Numbered from the stretch's first letter, positions 50,500 through 61,837 are shown. The stretch is 64,000 nucleotides of DNA from Camarhynchus parvulus (GCF_901933205.1 NC_044599.1:3032681-3096680), one strand, 5' to 3'. Notes: generated from the sequence alone by a model not told the origin. Numbers and translations: made by a program.

Positions 50500-51915
50500 C
50501 TCAGTAGACTCATGGGCCTCCACATCCCGGAGTTTCAGGAGCAGATTAGAGGTGAACCAAGCAAGGTCAAAGCCAGCCAGACTTGTCTGTCTTGGCAAAT
50601 TTCATCTGGGAGGGTACTATGACGTAACGCTCACTTGCCTTGCCTTGGAAACCCAATGATTTCCTTGCTTTGCCCTGCGCACCCCCCCTTGCCCTGCATT
50701 GCCTTGCATGCCAACTCCTACTCTTGAGCTGCCTACTGCTCTCCTCTAGGGCCTTGCTTTGCTAGGTCTGTACCTCCTTTACATTTCCTTGTAATTCCTG
50801 ACAATCCCTTCCATTTTCTTGTCTTCTGGACCCATCTGTGTCCTTTTGTTGCCCTTCTTACCACTCCATTGCCTTGCCTTGACTTGCTCACCCACTCCCC
50901 ACCTTGACTTCCCTACTGCTTTTTTTTTGGCCTTGCTTTGCCTTACCTGTTTCTGTCTGGACACCCATTGCCTTGCATTGCCTTGTCTTGCCTTGTCTAC
51001 CATACTTTGCATTTCCTTGCCATTCCTGACCATTCCTTTACTTTGCTTTGCTTACACACACCTTGCATTACCTTGTTGCCCCTTCTGGAGCCGTCTCTTG
51101 CCCTTCATTCCCTCCACTGCCTAGCACTGGCTTGCTCACTCATCCCCCACCTTGAATTTCCTAACCATTTTTCCTGGTCCAGCCTTGCCTTTCCTTGTCC
51201 TTCTAGGACTCTCATTGCCTTGCTTATCTCTCCCTTGCCTTGCCTTGTAAAGCCACCACTTGCCTTGCTTGGTCTTTGAACCCTTCCTTTGCTTTGCTTT
51301 ACCTTGCTGGAAATCAAGACCCCCTTTCTCCATGTATTTTCTGGCCTTGCCCTGCCCTGCTTGATCTTGCAAGGGCTCTCAATGCCTTCACAGACCCCAG
51401 TGTTTCAGATGCATATGAGAGGCAGCCCAGGAGAGGTCCCATCCAGCTAGACCTGTCTGTCTGGGCAGCTTTTGTCTGGGATCAATCCTTGGCTGTATTG
51501 AATTTTGGACAGGCAATCCACATTTTGCCACAGACAATCCATGGGCTTCAGGACCAGAATGACATTTTCTTCTACAGGAGGGAAAGCACATAGACCCACT
51601 ATTTCAGGTGCACATGACAGGAAACCCAGGGGAGGTTAGACCTATTTGTCCTTGGCAGTTTTTGTCCACCACCAATCCTTGCATGTCTTGAATTTTGAAC
51701 AGGCAATCCACATTTCACCCTTGGGCTCCAGGACTAGAATGACAGATCTTTTGCACAGGAACCAAAGCATGTATCCAGGGCGTTTCATGTATATATTTAA
51801 GCTGGCACATACCAGATCCAGGGCAGCCAGGCCAGTCTGTCCTTGTTGCTTTTATCTGTAAGCAATCCTTGGCTGTACTGAATTTCAAAAGTGCATTCCA
51901 AATTTTGGCTGTGTG
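50500..51915. repeat. Satellite block 2 with a family of about 190-bp repeats at its edges
   Basis: 50,630-51,390 is CCTTGCC satellite. Around it are four copies of another unit (50,510-50,630, 51,391-51,600, 51,601-51,785, 51,786-51,915) sharing TTTCAG(G/A)TGCA, CCAG(C/A)TAGACCTGTCTGTC, CAATCCTTGGCTGTATTGAA and CAGGCAATCCACATTT. The three right-hand copies are tandem. Identity unknown. Confidence 0.75.
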
Positions 51916-52259
51916 AGTGCTGCTGTCAAGATGGTCATAACAGACTGAAGAACATACTGTATTTAGGAAACGCTTCTCTCTATTTATTTTACACTATGCT
52001 GTCTTTTTGTAGTCTTTCACAAAGTTTATACTTACACATTGGTCAGAATAAATCAACACAGTATTCATTGGAGCAAGGTGGCCTGCCCCTCCTTTATCTC
52101 TCTCTCTCCCTCATTTCCATGCCCTTGGTAAAGCTCATTTCAGGAGCAAAGGTGACTCTTATCATCTTGTCTCTTTCACTAACCCTTTCTGACTCACAGG
52201 CCAGCTATGAGCCCCTTCCACATGTGAGCTGCAGCAAGGCCCTTGGAAATCCATAGAGC

Positions 52260-53470
52260 AAGGAATCTAATGCATGGGAGAAGTGGCTCTGCTAGAGACC
52301 ATTTTTTCAAATAACAACCAAGCCACTTTATGTACAGACCTTATAAAATGATGTGGATGAAACTCTTACAACTCATGCCACAAACATACTCCCGCTTCCT
52401 AGTGACACCACAATGGGATGAGGGAAATTAGACAGTCGGTGCTGTGACAAGAAATCTTCAGACATAGGAAGATACTGTCCACACCCTGACAGCAGCCCAA
52501 GTCTCAGCCTTGGAAAGAGACCTGACTAAGCATATGCAGAAATTGGATGAGTGGATTGAAGTGAACCATCAGAAACTCAGAATGGAGCATAGGGAGGATG
52601 TTTTCCATGCCTTGTCAGTGCGGACCAGAGTCTCTGCTATTGGGCAACTCAAGGAAACTTTTGAGAGACAAGGTGGATCAAGTCAGGTTACAGAGCTGAA
52701 AGCTGTCCAGCTGTTTGAATATCACTGAGCAAGACAAGTGGCCAACACTCTACCTCTACACTGGCTCATGGATGGTAGGAAATGCTCTGTGGGAGTGGCT
52801 GGAATGATGGAAAAAGGCCAGTTGGCAGTGCAGAGGGAAGCCCATCTGGGCTGCCTAACTGTGGCAAGACATCACTGCCTGGCTAAAGAAATTGACTGTG
52901 AAAAAGTCTGTCATGTGGCTAAGAGCTTGGCTAATGAACATCATCACAACAATGAACACATGGATTGGGCTGCCAAGAATAAAGTTGCATGGGTAAGACA
53001 AGGGACAGTTATTTCTACCTTGGTGGGCCCATGATGCCTCCGGTCATCAGGAAAGAGATGCAACATACCAATGGGCTCCTGACTGAGGGGTGTACCCAAC
53101 CATGGACACCATATCTCAGGTAACCCATGACTGGTATGTGCACTCTAATCAAGAAGCCAAGTAGGTAAAACCCCTATGATCTGGGGGACAGTGGTCTAAA
53201 TAAAAGTATGGGGAGGCCTGGCAGATCAATTGCATCACATTGCAATTGTGTGCAGCCCCTCCAAGGCTAGTGTTTATGTGCTGACAATGGTAGAAGGCAC
53301 CACAGGAGGGCTGGAAACATACCCTGTGCCTCACACAAGTGCCTGGAACACCACCAGGGACCTTGGAAAATAAGTCCTGTGGCAACATGGCAGTGATGAA
53401 AGAATTGAGTCGGACAATGGGACTAATTTAAAAATAGCCTTAAAAACACCAGGGGTAGAGAATGAGGTAT
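52260..53470 (+). pseudogene. ERV-L-like pol remnant
   Basis: Open pieces include VFHALSVRTRVSAIGQLKET and FERQGGSSQVTELKAVQLFE (RNase H region) and, at 53,195-53,470 across frame shifts, an integrase-core remnant with a recognisable Trp-Gln-Ile start and a Glu-Ser-Asp-Asn-Gly-like motif near 53,408. Stops and frameshifts throughout. No LTRs attach directly; the degenerate ERV-L-type LTR at 47.1-48.0 kb may be related. 51,916-52,260 is unassigned. Confidence 0.6.
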
Positions 53471-53479
53471 TGAGTGCCA

Positions 53480-53590
53480 AAACAAGGGATGTTCAGGAAT
53501 GGCAAGGATATGCAGGGTGTGTAGGAAAGGCAAGGCAAGGCAAGAGAGGAGAAGGGCCAAGCAAAGCAAGGCCAGGGAAGAAAGCAGTAG
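53480..53590. repeat. GGCAAGG satellite, short block
   Basis: Minus-orientation satellite (GGCAAGGCAAGGCAAG, then GGCCAGGGAAGAAAGCAG) ends exactly at the LTR that starts at 53,596 and resumes after it. Confidence 0.8.
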
Positions 53591-53595
53591 GCTGC

Positions 53596-54329
53596 TGTCT
53601 CAGTTTGGAAAGACAGGTGTCTGCTAAGGAAGGCAGGAGCCTCCCCGAAATGGAAAATGTAAACCCCCTCCCTCTGAACTGTTATAAATTTGAAATTAAG
53701 GGGCTCTCAGGCAAAAATATGGGAGCAGGAATAACACTTCTTTAATAGGGAAAAAAAAAAGAAAAGAAAAGAAAAGAAAAGAAAAGAAAAGAAAAGAAAA
53801 GAAAAGAAAAGAAAAGAAAAGAAAAGAAAAGAAAAGAAAAGAAAAGAAAAGAAAAGAAAAGAAAAGAAAAGAAAAGAAAAGAAAAGAAAAGAAAAGAAAA
53901 GAAAAGAAAAAAGAAACAATTCAGCAAATCAAAACAACACTGACAGAGTCAGAACACAACCTGACACCCTGTGGGTCAGGGTGTTGGCAGCAGTCCAATT
54001 GGAATTGTGGCTGCAGCCCTCCTGGAGTGTCAGGTGTGGTTCTGTTGAAGCAGGGATCCTGTAGAAAGGTGTAGCCTTCCTCTGAAGATCCTGTGGAAGA
54101 GGCAGCTGTTCCTCTGGGAATCCAGTGGAAATGCTGTTCTTGTGTCCAAAGATCTCAGAATATATCCAGGTAGGAATGCTTGACTCCTCCCTCTGGGCCG
54201 AACATTGCACAATGGGATGATGTAATTTTATCAGTCATGCAGTGACAGGCAATGGCCCATTAACAGAAGATAACTGCCACGCCTCTAACAGACGGCCAAT
54301 AGAATACACATTGCTTGCAATATAGGACA
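53596..54329. repeat. Solo LTR with 5-bp target duplication
   Basis: 734 bases, TGTCTCAGTTTGG...ATAGGACA, with GCTGC on both sides (53591-53595 and 54330-54334). Satellite sequence is continuous across the joined flanks. The opening phrase (AGACAGGTGTCTGCTAAGGA) is one I associate with common passerine LTRs, without certainty. Contains the GAAAA microsatellite. Confidence 0.82.
53761..53910 (+). repeat. (GAAAA)30 microsatellite
   Basis: Thirty uninterrupted GAAAA units; the preceding GGGAAAAAAAAAA and following AAGAAAC mark its edges. It lies inside the LTR. The Phe/Ser/Leu-rich frames on the minus strand are artefacts. Confidence 0.97.
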
Positions 54330-54334
54330 GCTGC

Positions 54335-54941
54335 TCAAGGTAGGGGATGGATGTGTAGGGCAATGAAAGGCAAGGGAGGGGTAGCAGAGCAAGGAAAGAC
54401 CAGGGCTGAGTTTGCAAGACAAGGCAACGGCAAGGTAGGCTAGGCAAGGCAGGTGGGGCCAGGAAAAATGGGAAGGGAGGCAATGTGGGGGTAGGGGAGT
54501 AAGAAAATGGAAACTAAAGGAGTGATAGGAAGGGCAAGGAAAACACATGGAAGGATCAGTAAAGAATGGCAAGGTATGGCTAGACAAGACAAGGCAAATC
54601 AAAGGAGAGGGAGGCCTGCAAAGGCAAGACAAGGAAAGGCCAGGCCCAGGAAGAAAGCAGTCGGTAGATCAAGGTGGGAGGTTGGGCCTGCAAGGTAATG
54701 CAAGGCAAGGAAGGGGCAGCAGGGCTAGGCAAGAAAAAGGGTTGGCTTTCAACACAAGGCAAGTGAATGGTAGGCAAGGGAAGGAGAGTCAGAGGTGGAC
54801 TAGGCAAGGCCAACACAAAAGCAGCAGGGAAATCAGGGTAGGGCATGGATGAGCAAGGCAATGTAGGGCTTGCATTGGAGTGGTAGGGAGGGCAAGGGAA
54901 GCACCTGGAGGGGTCAGTAAAGCAATGCAAGGTTGAAGTAG
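54335..54941. repeat. GGCAAGG satellite, block 3a
   Basis: Minus-orientation satellite with GGGGATGGATGTGTAGGGCAATG, GGCAAGGAAAACACATGGAAGG and AGCAGTAGGGAAATCAGG-like phrases, the complements of those in block 1. Confidence 0.85.
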
Positions 54942-55648
54942 TGTGGCAGGATGTCTAGCCTCCCCCCCTGCACCCACTTCTCTACCACAGATAGTTGGTG
55001 CATAAAGACATAACCTGGGCTGAAAGGCTGAAAGGTCCAGCAAGGGGTCATCTTTGGCACTAAAAGGGCTCAGGCCTCAGCTAAGAATCAACATCTTTGT
55101 CTGGAGAGCAGATGTGGGAAGAGATAAAAGAAACATTCTTGACTGAGAGATTATGTTTTGCAAACTATAAAAGACACACGAGTTATCACAGAAACAGAAG
55201 CCTCTTACATGCACACCCTGAAGCATTCAAGACTTCTCCTTGGAGTTTGGACACAAATTCTGTGGATGATTCCCTGGAGATTGAGGGAAAGGATCTCAAT
55301 GTGTGCCCCACCAACAACTGGATGGTAAGGTACATTGGATCCTAAGTTATATTATTTCTTCACTAGCTGTAGCATTAATGGTACCTTTAACCCTGGATTG
55401 TATTTGTTTAGTAGTAGTTTCTTTTTGTCACTATTCCTGTGTAGTATTAGTTTAAGTCTTACGTTTGTTAGGTTTTTGTCTATTAAATAAATAATTCATT
55501 CTATAATACACCAAATCAGCCATTATTAAAGAACTTGCAAACAAAAGTGGGTTTTAGGGTGCTGGCCACCTCAATAAAGCTCCTGTCTGCTGCTAGAGGC
55601 CCGGGCAAAAGGCAAGGACTTATCTAAACCCCAAATCTATCAGTAACA
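54942..55648 (+). repeat. Solo LTR with 5-bp target duplication AGTAG
   Basis: 707 bases, TGTGGCAGGATG...CAGTAACA, flanked by AGTAG at 54937-54941 and 55649-55653. It has AATAAA at about 55,483 and again at 55,571. The interior 55,340-55,500 is AT-rich. Family not recognised. Confidence 0.8.
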
Positions 55649-55653
55649 AGTAG

Positions 55654-56183
55654 GCATGGGAAGGCAAGGGAAGGAGTGACAAGGAAATGCAAGGTTGGAA
55701 AGAAGGGCAAAGCAAGGCAAGGAAGTGGCAAGCAAAGTAAAGGAAGGCCAGGGAAGAAAGCAATTAGACAAGTCAAGACAGAGGATGGGCATGCAAGATA
55801 TTGCCAGGACAGGAGGGTTAGCAGGACAGTGTTCTGTTTGCAAAGCAGGATAGCTTCAAGATAGACAAGACAATAAGAGTCATAGAAGAAACAACCAAGC
55901 CAAGGCAAGGCTGGCAAAAAATAGTAGGGAGGCCAAAGTGGGGAATGGGTGGCCAAGGCAGTGTAAGACAGTGGTGTGGTAGGAAGGGCAAGGGAATGAC
56001 ACTGAGTCAGTAAGGCAAGGGAAGTGATGGTCAGGCAGGAATGGCAAGGAAGTGCAAGGTTAGGCTGAAAGGCAAGGCAAGGCAATGAGGGTCATGGGAG
56101 GAGCAGGCAAAACAAAGCAAGGGAAAGAAAAAAGGGGTAGGGAAGTCAAGGTAGGAGGTGAGTGAGCAAGTCATTGCAAGGCA
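55654..56183. repeat. GGCAAGG satellite, block 3b
   Basis: Continues the minus-orientation satellite up to the alpharetrovirus-type provirus at 56,190. Confidence 0.85.
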
Positions 56184-56429
56184 ATGGAGTGTGGAAATGT
56201 GTCTCGCTGGAATGAGTAGTGGTGTGGCCTCAATAGTAAATGCAGGAGGCATCAACCTGAGACCATGGGAAACAGGATACTGAAAAAGGGACACCTAGCC
56301 AAGTCATGGCAAGAAGAGTGGGCTCATGGAAGTCCGTATGCTAATAGAACTATCCTATATTTGGTCAGGTTTCTGGTTCTTGTTCTCAGTTTGTTCAGAA
56401 CCCATTACATGTAAGGTTACGTTTTTTAA

Positions 56430-56883
56430 TCTCTGGGGAATCAAACATATCACATATCACAGGCATTCCACAGTCTCCCACAGGCCAATCAATTATTGAA
56501 AGAACTCATGTGAGAACAAAAAAAGGAGGAATAGAAATGCTATCCACAGTAGAAAGGCTTGCTAAGGCCACATACGTATTTAATTTTTTTTTAATAATTC
56601 CTTTATGGAACCAAATCCCCCAGTTATCAGGCACTTTTCTAATACAACTCAGGCACAATTAAAAGACAGACCCCCAGGGTTAATGAAATATCTTGAAACA
56701 GGCCAAATTAGAGGACCCTTTCCTCTAATTACTTGGGGGAAAGGATATGCTTGTGTCTCTACAGGTAAAGGACCTCGGTGGGTTCCAGCAAAGAACATCA
56801 AGCCATACCTGCAGATTCTACAAGATCACCAAGAAGCTCAACAAGAGGAACCCCAGCAAGAACCTACAGAAAAGACGCCTTGA
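56430..56883 (+). pseudogene. Integrase C-terminal fragment
   Basis: Opens with Trp-Gly-Ile-Lys-His at about 56,436 in the region that precedes the catalytic Glu (QSIIERTHVRTKKGG, 56,483), then changes frame to IRGPFPLITWGKGYACVS...RWVPAKNIKPYLQ, the DNA-binding end. Frameshifted and N-terminally deleted. Confidence 0.78.
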
Positions 56884-56989
56884 TGCTTGCAAATAGCCAT
56901 CTCTCACCTCCTACCCATTGCTGATTAATGCCACTGTTTTCTTAACCCCTTAAGCATTATTAAGTTCTATCTGCAGGTTTTTCCACCAG

Positions 56990-57895
56990 ACATGACTCTT
57001 AAAGGACTCCTGCTCATTATACCCATCCTAGTTGATGCCATGCTCATCACTAAGACCTGGGAAGACCTGCAGCCAAAGAAAAACGTCTGTGTTACATTAG
57101 CTAGCATCACCAAGCAGGAAATCCTGTGTCTGTCACCCCTGATAACCCCTTTTCCACCTGTTTAGTTGGGTTACCAATGGGTGTGTGGCCGCTAACCAAG
57201 GACGCCATCTGTGTATTGTGTCCCCTCAATTAATGGATTCCAATCCCATTGATAACTGGGATTACTGGGCCTGGAAACTACTGCACACACCACTAGAACC
57301 CCAAGAACTGGAAATTCTGGGCTCTGTAAAAATGGATTTTTGTGTTAAATTTCATTATATCAAAAAGACTCACAAATTAATGTGAAGTATCATTGATGTC
57401 CAGGCTCTAAGAAAGCAACCAAATACATGGTGGGATGTTTCCCCAGATCATCCAGTCTATAAAAATGAAAGTACCTAGTGTAACTACCTCACCCATTTTT
57501 TCCTGGTCCGGTGATTCCCTGTCACAATTACCATCTGGGACATTTCTCATTTGTGGAGACAGAGCATGGTCTGTCATTCCATCTCGCATTAAGAGCGGAC
57601 CGTGTAGCTTGGAGAGGCTTACTGTGCTAGCACCTGAGATAGCCTTAATTAGTGACGAAAAAGTCAGGCACAAGACATTTATCCACCAATTTGAATCAGA
57701 TTGCAAAGACAAAACTAACTTTTGGAGTAAAGAAGAAAGAACAGCAGCCTCACTATTGGCACCTCTAGTTGTTGTGGCAAAAGCTTTAAAAACGGGCAAT
57801 CTAGGATGTTGACTGAGTAAGCAAACCAATGCAATGTCTCAGGCACCAAGTGAGCTACCAACAGATGCTGACAGTATCAGACATGCTACCCTGCA
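56990..57895 (+). pseudogene. Env surface-unit remnant
   Basis: Begins near ATG 56,991 with a hydrophobic leader (LKGLLLIIPILVDAML) and then carries several stops and frame changes. The last readable part (57,450-57,895) includes SPIFSWSGDSLSQLPSGTF and ALISDEKVRHKTF and leads toward the fusion/TM region, ending where a solo LTR has inserted. Confidence 0.65.
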
Positions 57896-58335
57896 TGTTG
57901 TATTGTAGTAAATAGTTTATTTAGTGGCTGCCTTTGTATTTGGGTGATGGAAAAATGTTACTGGGTCACGTGGATGGCGTATTCCCCCTTCCTATCACAT
58001 GGTTCCTCCCCATGCACCCCTGGTGGTCGGCCCGTGGGTACCCCTCCCCTCGCCCCTCCCCAGTGGCATCCCATTGGCCACGGTCCTTTTTCCCCGCCCC
58101 CTTTCCTTGAGGCACAAAACTGCCCTGCAAGGAGGCCACATCCTCTTTTCTACCTGGGTGGTTCCCATGACAGAAGTGTCCTGCCTCAAGCAAATAAACA
58201 GGATTCTTGCACCCACGTGGGGAAGAGCGCTTCTCTGTCTTTCGTCCTACATCTGTGCAAGTCCGTGTGGGCCAGGGTCCAGAGCTGGCTGGATTTGGAC
58301 CCATATAAAGCCCAGAGAACCAACAGATTATTGCA
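57896..58335 (+). repeat. Solo LTR inserted within env
   Basis: 440 bases, TGTTGTATTG...GATTATTGCA, with CCTGCA duplicated at both ends (57890-57895 and 58336-58341). An AATAAA lies near 58,190. It separates Env residues that would otherwise be adjacent. Confidence 0.8.
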
Positions 58336-58685
58336 CCTGCAAAATAGAGCTGCAGTTGACTTCCTGTTGTTAGCACAAGGACATGATTGCAAGCACTTTG
58401 AGGGCATGTGCTGCAAGAATCTTTCAGATCACAGAGAGTCCATACACAGAAGCATCCAAATTCTCATTGACGGAATCAAGAAACTGCAAGTAGAAGATGA
58501 TGAAGACTGGCTCAATGGACTATTCAAAAAATGGAACTTATCTGCTTGGGCTTTATCTTTGGTCAAACAGGTTTATTGATTTTTGTAGTTGTTGCTGTGT
58601 TTATGTTGTTACCTTGTTTCATAAGTTGTCTGTTAAGAGTTTTTCAGAAATCTTTACGGAAAACTTTTCTAAAGAGAGGAGGAGA
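58336..58685 (+). pseudogene. Env transmembrane subunit remnant, alpharetrovirus type
   Basis: LQNRAAVDFLLLAQGHDCKH followed by the CX6CC motif (CKHFEGMCC) and NLSDHRESIHRSIQ identify the TM ectodomain; a hydrophobic segment follows near 58,565-58,640, in a shifted frame. Upstream sequence is cut by the nested LTR. Confidence 0.82.
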
Positions 58686-59141
58686 TATGGAAACACATCT
58701 GGTTAGAATGAGTGGTGGTTTGTCCTCAATAGCATATACAGGAGGCATCAATGCAAGACCATGGGAAACAGGATACCTAGTCAGGTCATGGTGAGAAGAG
58801 TGGGGTTATGGGAGTCCATATGTTAATAGAACTATCCTATACTTGGTCAGGTTTCTGGTTCTTGTTCTCAGTGGGTTTGGAATCTGTTACTTGTAAGGTC
58901 ATGTTCCAAGTTTGCATTTGTGATTGGACCCTTGCCCTTGGAGACCCCTATGCCTTGTTGTGTTCACCATGCCCCTGGGTCTTTGGATTTTGCTTCTGAA
59001 CTCTGCAGCTTTCCACTTTTGTTATTTTTTTATTAAAGTCTTTATTTTTCAGGCAAGACCATGGTACCTGTTCCTCATTTATTTTGCCAGTTCCCCCCAG
59101 CCAAGCTGAACTAGGGATTGCAGTAAGTGAAGACTGTGACA
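58686..59141 (+). repeat. 3' LTR of the alpharetrovirus-type provirus
   Basis: 456 bases. Its first 220 bases match 56,190-56,415 (for example TTAATAGAACTATCCTATA and TTTGGTCAGGTTTCTGGTTC-like phrases). The terminal TG has become TA at 58686-58687; the end is GTGACA. Confidence 0.82.
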
Positions 59142-59147
59142 ATGGAG

Positions 59148-59878
59148 TGGTAGGAAGGGCAAGGGAAGACAGAGAGGGGTTAGTATAGCAATGCAAGGTT
59201 GAAACAGGAAAGGCAAGCTAAGTTTGAGGGGGTGGGACTGATGAACCAATGGAGGAGAAAAAAAATAAGCAGATGATGGTGAGGCAAAGGGTCTGCAAGG
59301 TAATGCAAGGCAAGGGAGGGGTAGAAGTGCAATGTAAGTAAAGGGTTGGGCTTATAAGGCAAGGCAAGTGAGAGGTAGGCAAGGGAAAGAGAATAAGAGG
59401 AGGAGTAGGCAAGGCAAGGCAATGCCAGGAGAAAAAGGGGTAGGAAAGTCAAGGTAGGGTATGAGTGAGCAGGGCAATGCAAGACAAGGGAGTCATAAGA
59501 TGGGGCGTGGAAGGACATAGAGGGCTCAGTAAAGCAAGAGAAGGAATGGTCAGGCATGGCAAAAGTATTTGGGGTAGAGTAGGAAAAGTAAGACAAGGCA
59601 AGGGAGGAATAGGCAAGGAAGTGAGACTCATAGGAGAAGGAGGCAACGCAAGACAAGGCCAGGGAAAATAGCAGAAGAAAAGTCGAGGTAGGGGATGGGT
59701 GAGCAAGGCAATGCAAGGCAATGAAGTCATAGGAAGTAAAAGGGAAAGACATGAGAGATCAGTAAGGCATAGCTGGAGAAGGAAAGGCAAGTCAAGACAA
59801 GGGACAGAAACGATGCGAATGGCAAAATATGGCAAGGAAGGTGTAAAATGGGCAAGGCAAGGCAAGGCAAGAGAAATA
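59148..59878. repeat. GGCAAGG satellite, block 3c
   Basis: Minus-orientation satellite, again with TGGTAGGAAGGGCAAGGG and AGGGGATGGGTGAGCAAGGC phrases about 175-190 bases apart. Confidence 0.88.
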
Positions 59879-61322
59879 TCTTGCATACCTATCCCCACCT
59901 TGACATTGCTAAATTTTTCTTCCCTGCCCTTCATTGTCTTGTCTGCCCCTTCTTAGTCTTGCCAACCTTGCCTACTCTAACCTGGCACTGCCTCACCAAC
60001 CCCTCTGTATCTTTTCCTTGTCCTTCCTACCACTCCATTCCCTTTCATTGCCTTGCTTACCCATCCCCCACCTTCACTTTCCTACACCTTTCTTCCCTAG
60101 CCTTGCTTTGCCTTGCCTTCTCTTCCTTTGACTTGCCTTGCCTTTTCTACTCCCCCTGCCTTGTCTTAGCAACCCCTTTTTGTTCTTCCCTTGTCCTTCC
60201 TTCAACTCCACTGCCTTGCATTGCCTTTCTCACCCATTCACAACCTCGAACTCCCAATGCCTTTTTGTCTTGCCCTTGCCCTGCCCTCTCCTCCTTGCTG
60301 TGCATGGGCGAGCAAGGCAATGCAAGGCTTGCATTGGACTTTGCATTGCCTTAATGACCCCTCGATGTCCTACTTTTACCCTTCCTAACACTATTGCCTT
60401 GTTTTGCCTCTCTCACCCATTCCCCAACTTGACTTCTCTACTCCTTTTTTTTTTTCTGGCCTGCTCTTACCTTGCAAGCCTATCATTTGATTTGCCTTTT
60501 CTTGCCTTGCAAACCTACCCCAGGCCTTGCCCTGCCTACCTTCCCCTTTCCTTGCATTGTGTTATTACTCATCCCCCACCTTGTCCTGCTTACACTTTCT
60601 TCCCTGGCCTTGCCTTGCTTACACTTTCTGGCTCTTTCCTTGTCTACCATTCCCTTGCGTTGTTTTGCCATTCCTACCCAGACTTGACTTTCTTTGCCAT
60701 CCCTGTTCCTCTCTTGCCATGCCATCCCTTGAATACCTGTATCTTGTTTTGCATTGTCTTTCATAGTCATCCTCCACCATTATCTGCTTAGCCATTTCTT
60801 CCCTGGCCTTGCTTTACCCTGGCTTGCATTTCTCTCCTTTGTCTTGCCTTCCATTTCCTTTCCTAACTCTCTTTTGCCTTGTCTTAACTCCCCATATCCT
60901 GTCTCGTCTTGCCTTCCCCTTAATTTCCTTCTATTGCGTTGCCTACTTCTACCTTGCTTTGGATACCTATCCTCTGCCAAGACTTTGCTATACCTTGCCT
61001 TGCCTTGCCTTGCCTTGCCAGCTCCACCTATGACTCTCACTGCCTTGCCTAACTTTTACTTGCCTTGCTTTGCTAACCCAACCTTAGGCATGCCTACCTC
61101 ACTTTGCTTTTCATACCCATCCCTTGCTTTGACCTGCCTACGCTGTTCTTCCCAGGCCTTGCCATGCCATGCCTTCCTCCCCCTTGCCTTGCCTTTTATA
61201 TCCCTGCCTTCTTTTCCCTTCTCTTACAAACCTTTCTGTGTTCTTGCCTTGCCTTGCCTTGCCTTGCCCACCTGTCCCTTGCCTCACATTGCCTTGTAAA
61301 CCCATTCCCTGCCTTGCATACC
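59879..61322. repeat. CCTTGCC satellite, block 4, opposite orientation
   Basis: The orientation flips at about 59,878. The phrase CTACCACTCCATTCCCTTTC (59,995-60,060) and its relatives near 60,200 and 60,390 give a period of about 175-180 bases. A small hairpin (GGCAATGCAAGGCTTGCATT) at 60,315-60,335 marks a local inversion. It ends at the LTR of the next element. Confidence 0.88.
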
Positions 61323-61814
61323 TGTTATAGGTAAAAGTTAAGTTAAATTAGGGTATAGTTCAATTATATTGTATTAATTATGTTATATTAATTGTATTAT
61401 GTTAAGGGGGGGGTGCTTATTAGAAGGTGCTAGAGAAGGGTCCAGGATTTGGTGGAACAATGGTCTGGCAGGGCAAGGCGAGGTCGAAAAGGGATTGGAT
61501 GGAAGACCTGACCAATCATTCAAAGCCCTGCAGAAACGATTGGTCCAGAATGAATGGCGTTAAAGACCAATGAGAAGCCTGGAAATGGACCAGTCATCAT
61601 GCAGATCCAAAATGGACCAATCCTGGACTCAAAGGGGGCTATAAATGGGGGAAGTTTGGTGGGGTTGGGGTTCTTCTTTTTGGGTACTAGTTTGGTTTTT
61701 GGCTAGCTGTGTGGGTGCCTGGGCTTATTCTGGGTACTCCGTTCTTTGTAGCTATTTTAATAAACGAGAACCTCTTTCTGCGGAGAAAGTTTGGCCTTGT
61801 TCATATTCATAACA
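61323..61814 (+). repeat. 5' LTR of the gammaretrovirus-like provirus
   Basis: 492 bases. Contains an AT-rich TATTAATTATGTTATATTAA patch, CCAATCA/CCAAT boxes, a TATA-like GCTATAAATGG (61,649) and AATAAA (about 61,759) in the proper order for U3-R-U5. Confidence 0.88.
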
Positions 61815-61819
61815 CCTTT

Positions 61820-61837
61820 TGGGGACTCATCCGGGAT
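61820..61837 (+). other. Primer-binding site, tRNA-Pro type
   Basis: TGGGGACTCATCCGGGAT, two substitutions from the tRNA-Pro site TGGGGGCTCGTCCGGGAT used by many gammaretroviruses. Confidence 0.8.

Larger units (their letters stand above)
56190..59141 (+). mobile_element. Deleted alpharetrovirus-type provirus inserted in the satellite
   Basis: Flanked by the 6-base duplication ATGGAG (56184-56189 and 59142-59147), the size made by alpha- and betaretroviral integrases, and by satellite that is continuous when the insert is removed. It contains a partial 5' LTR (56,190 to about 56,415), the C-terminal half of integrase, Env SU and TM remnants, a polypurine tract (AGAGAGGAGGAGA) and a 3' LTR (58,686-59,141). 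U5, leader, gag and most of pol are gone. Env TM carries the CX6CC motif seen in alpharetroviruses. Confidence 0.83.

Noticed and set aside
53707..53927. Phe/Ser/Leu-rich frames on the minus strand resembling a membrane protein
   Set aside because: Pure translation of the GAAAA microsatellite.
48230..61322. CRISPR-like array
   Set aside because: Degenerate tandem satellite without constant repeats or unique equal-length spacers, and the window is vertebrate.
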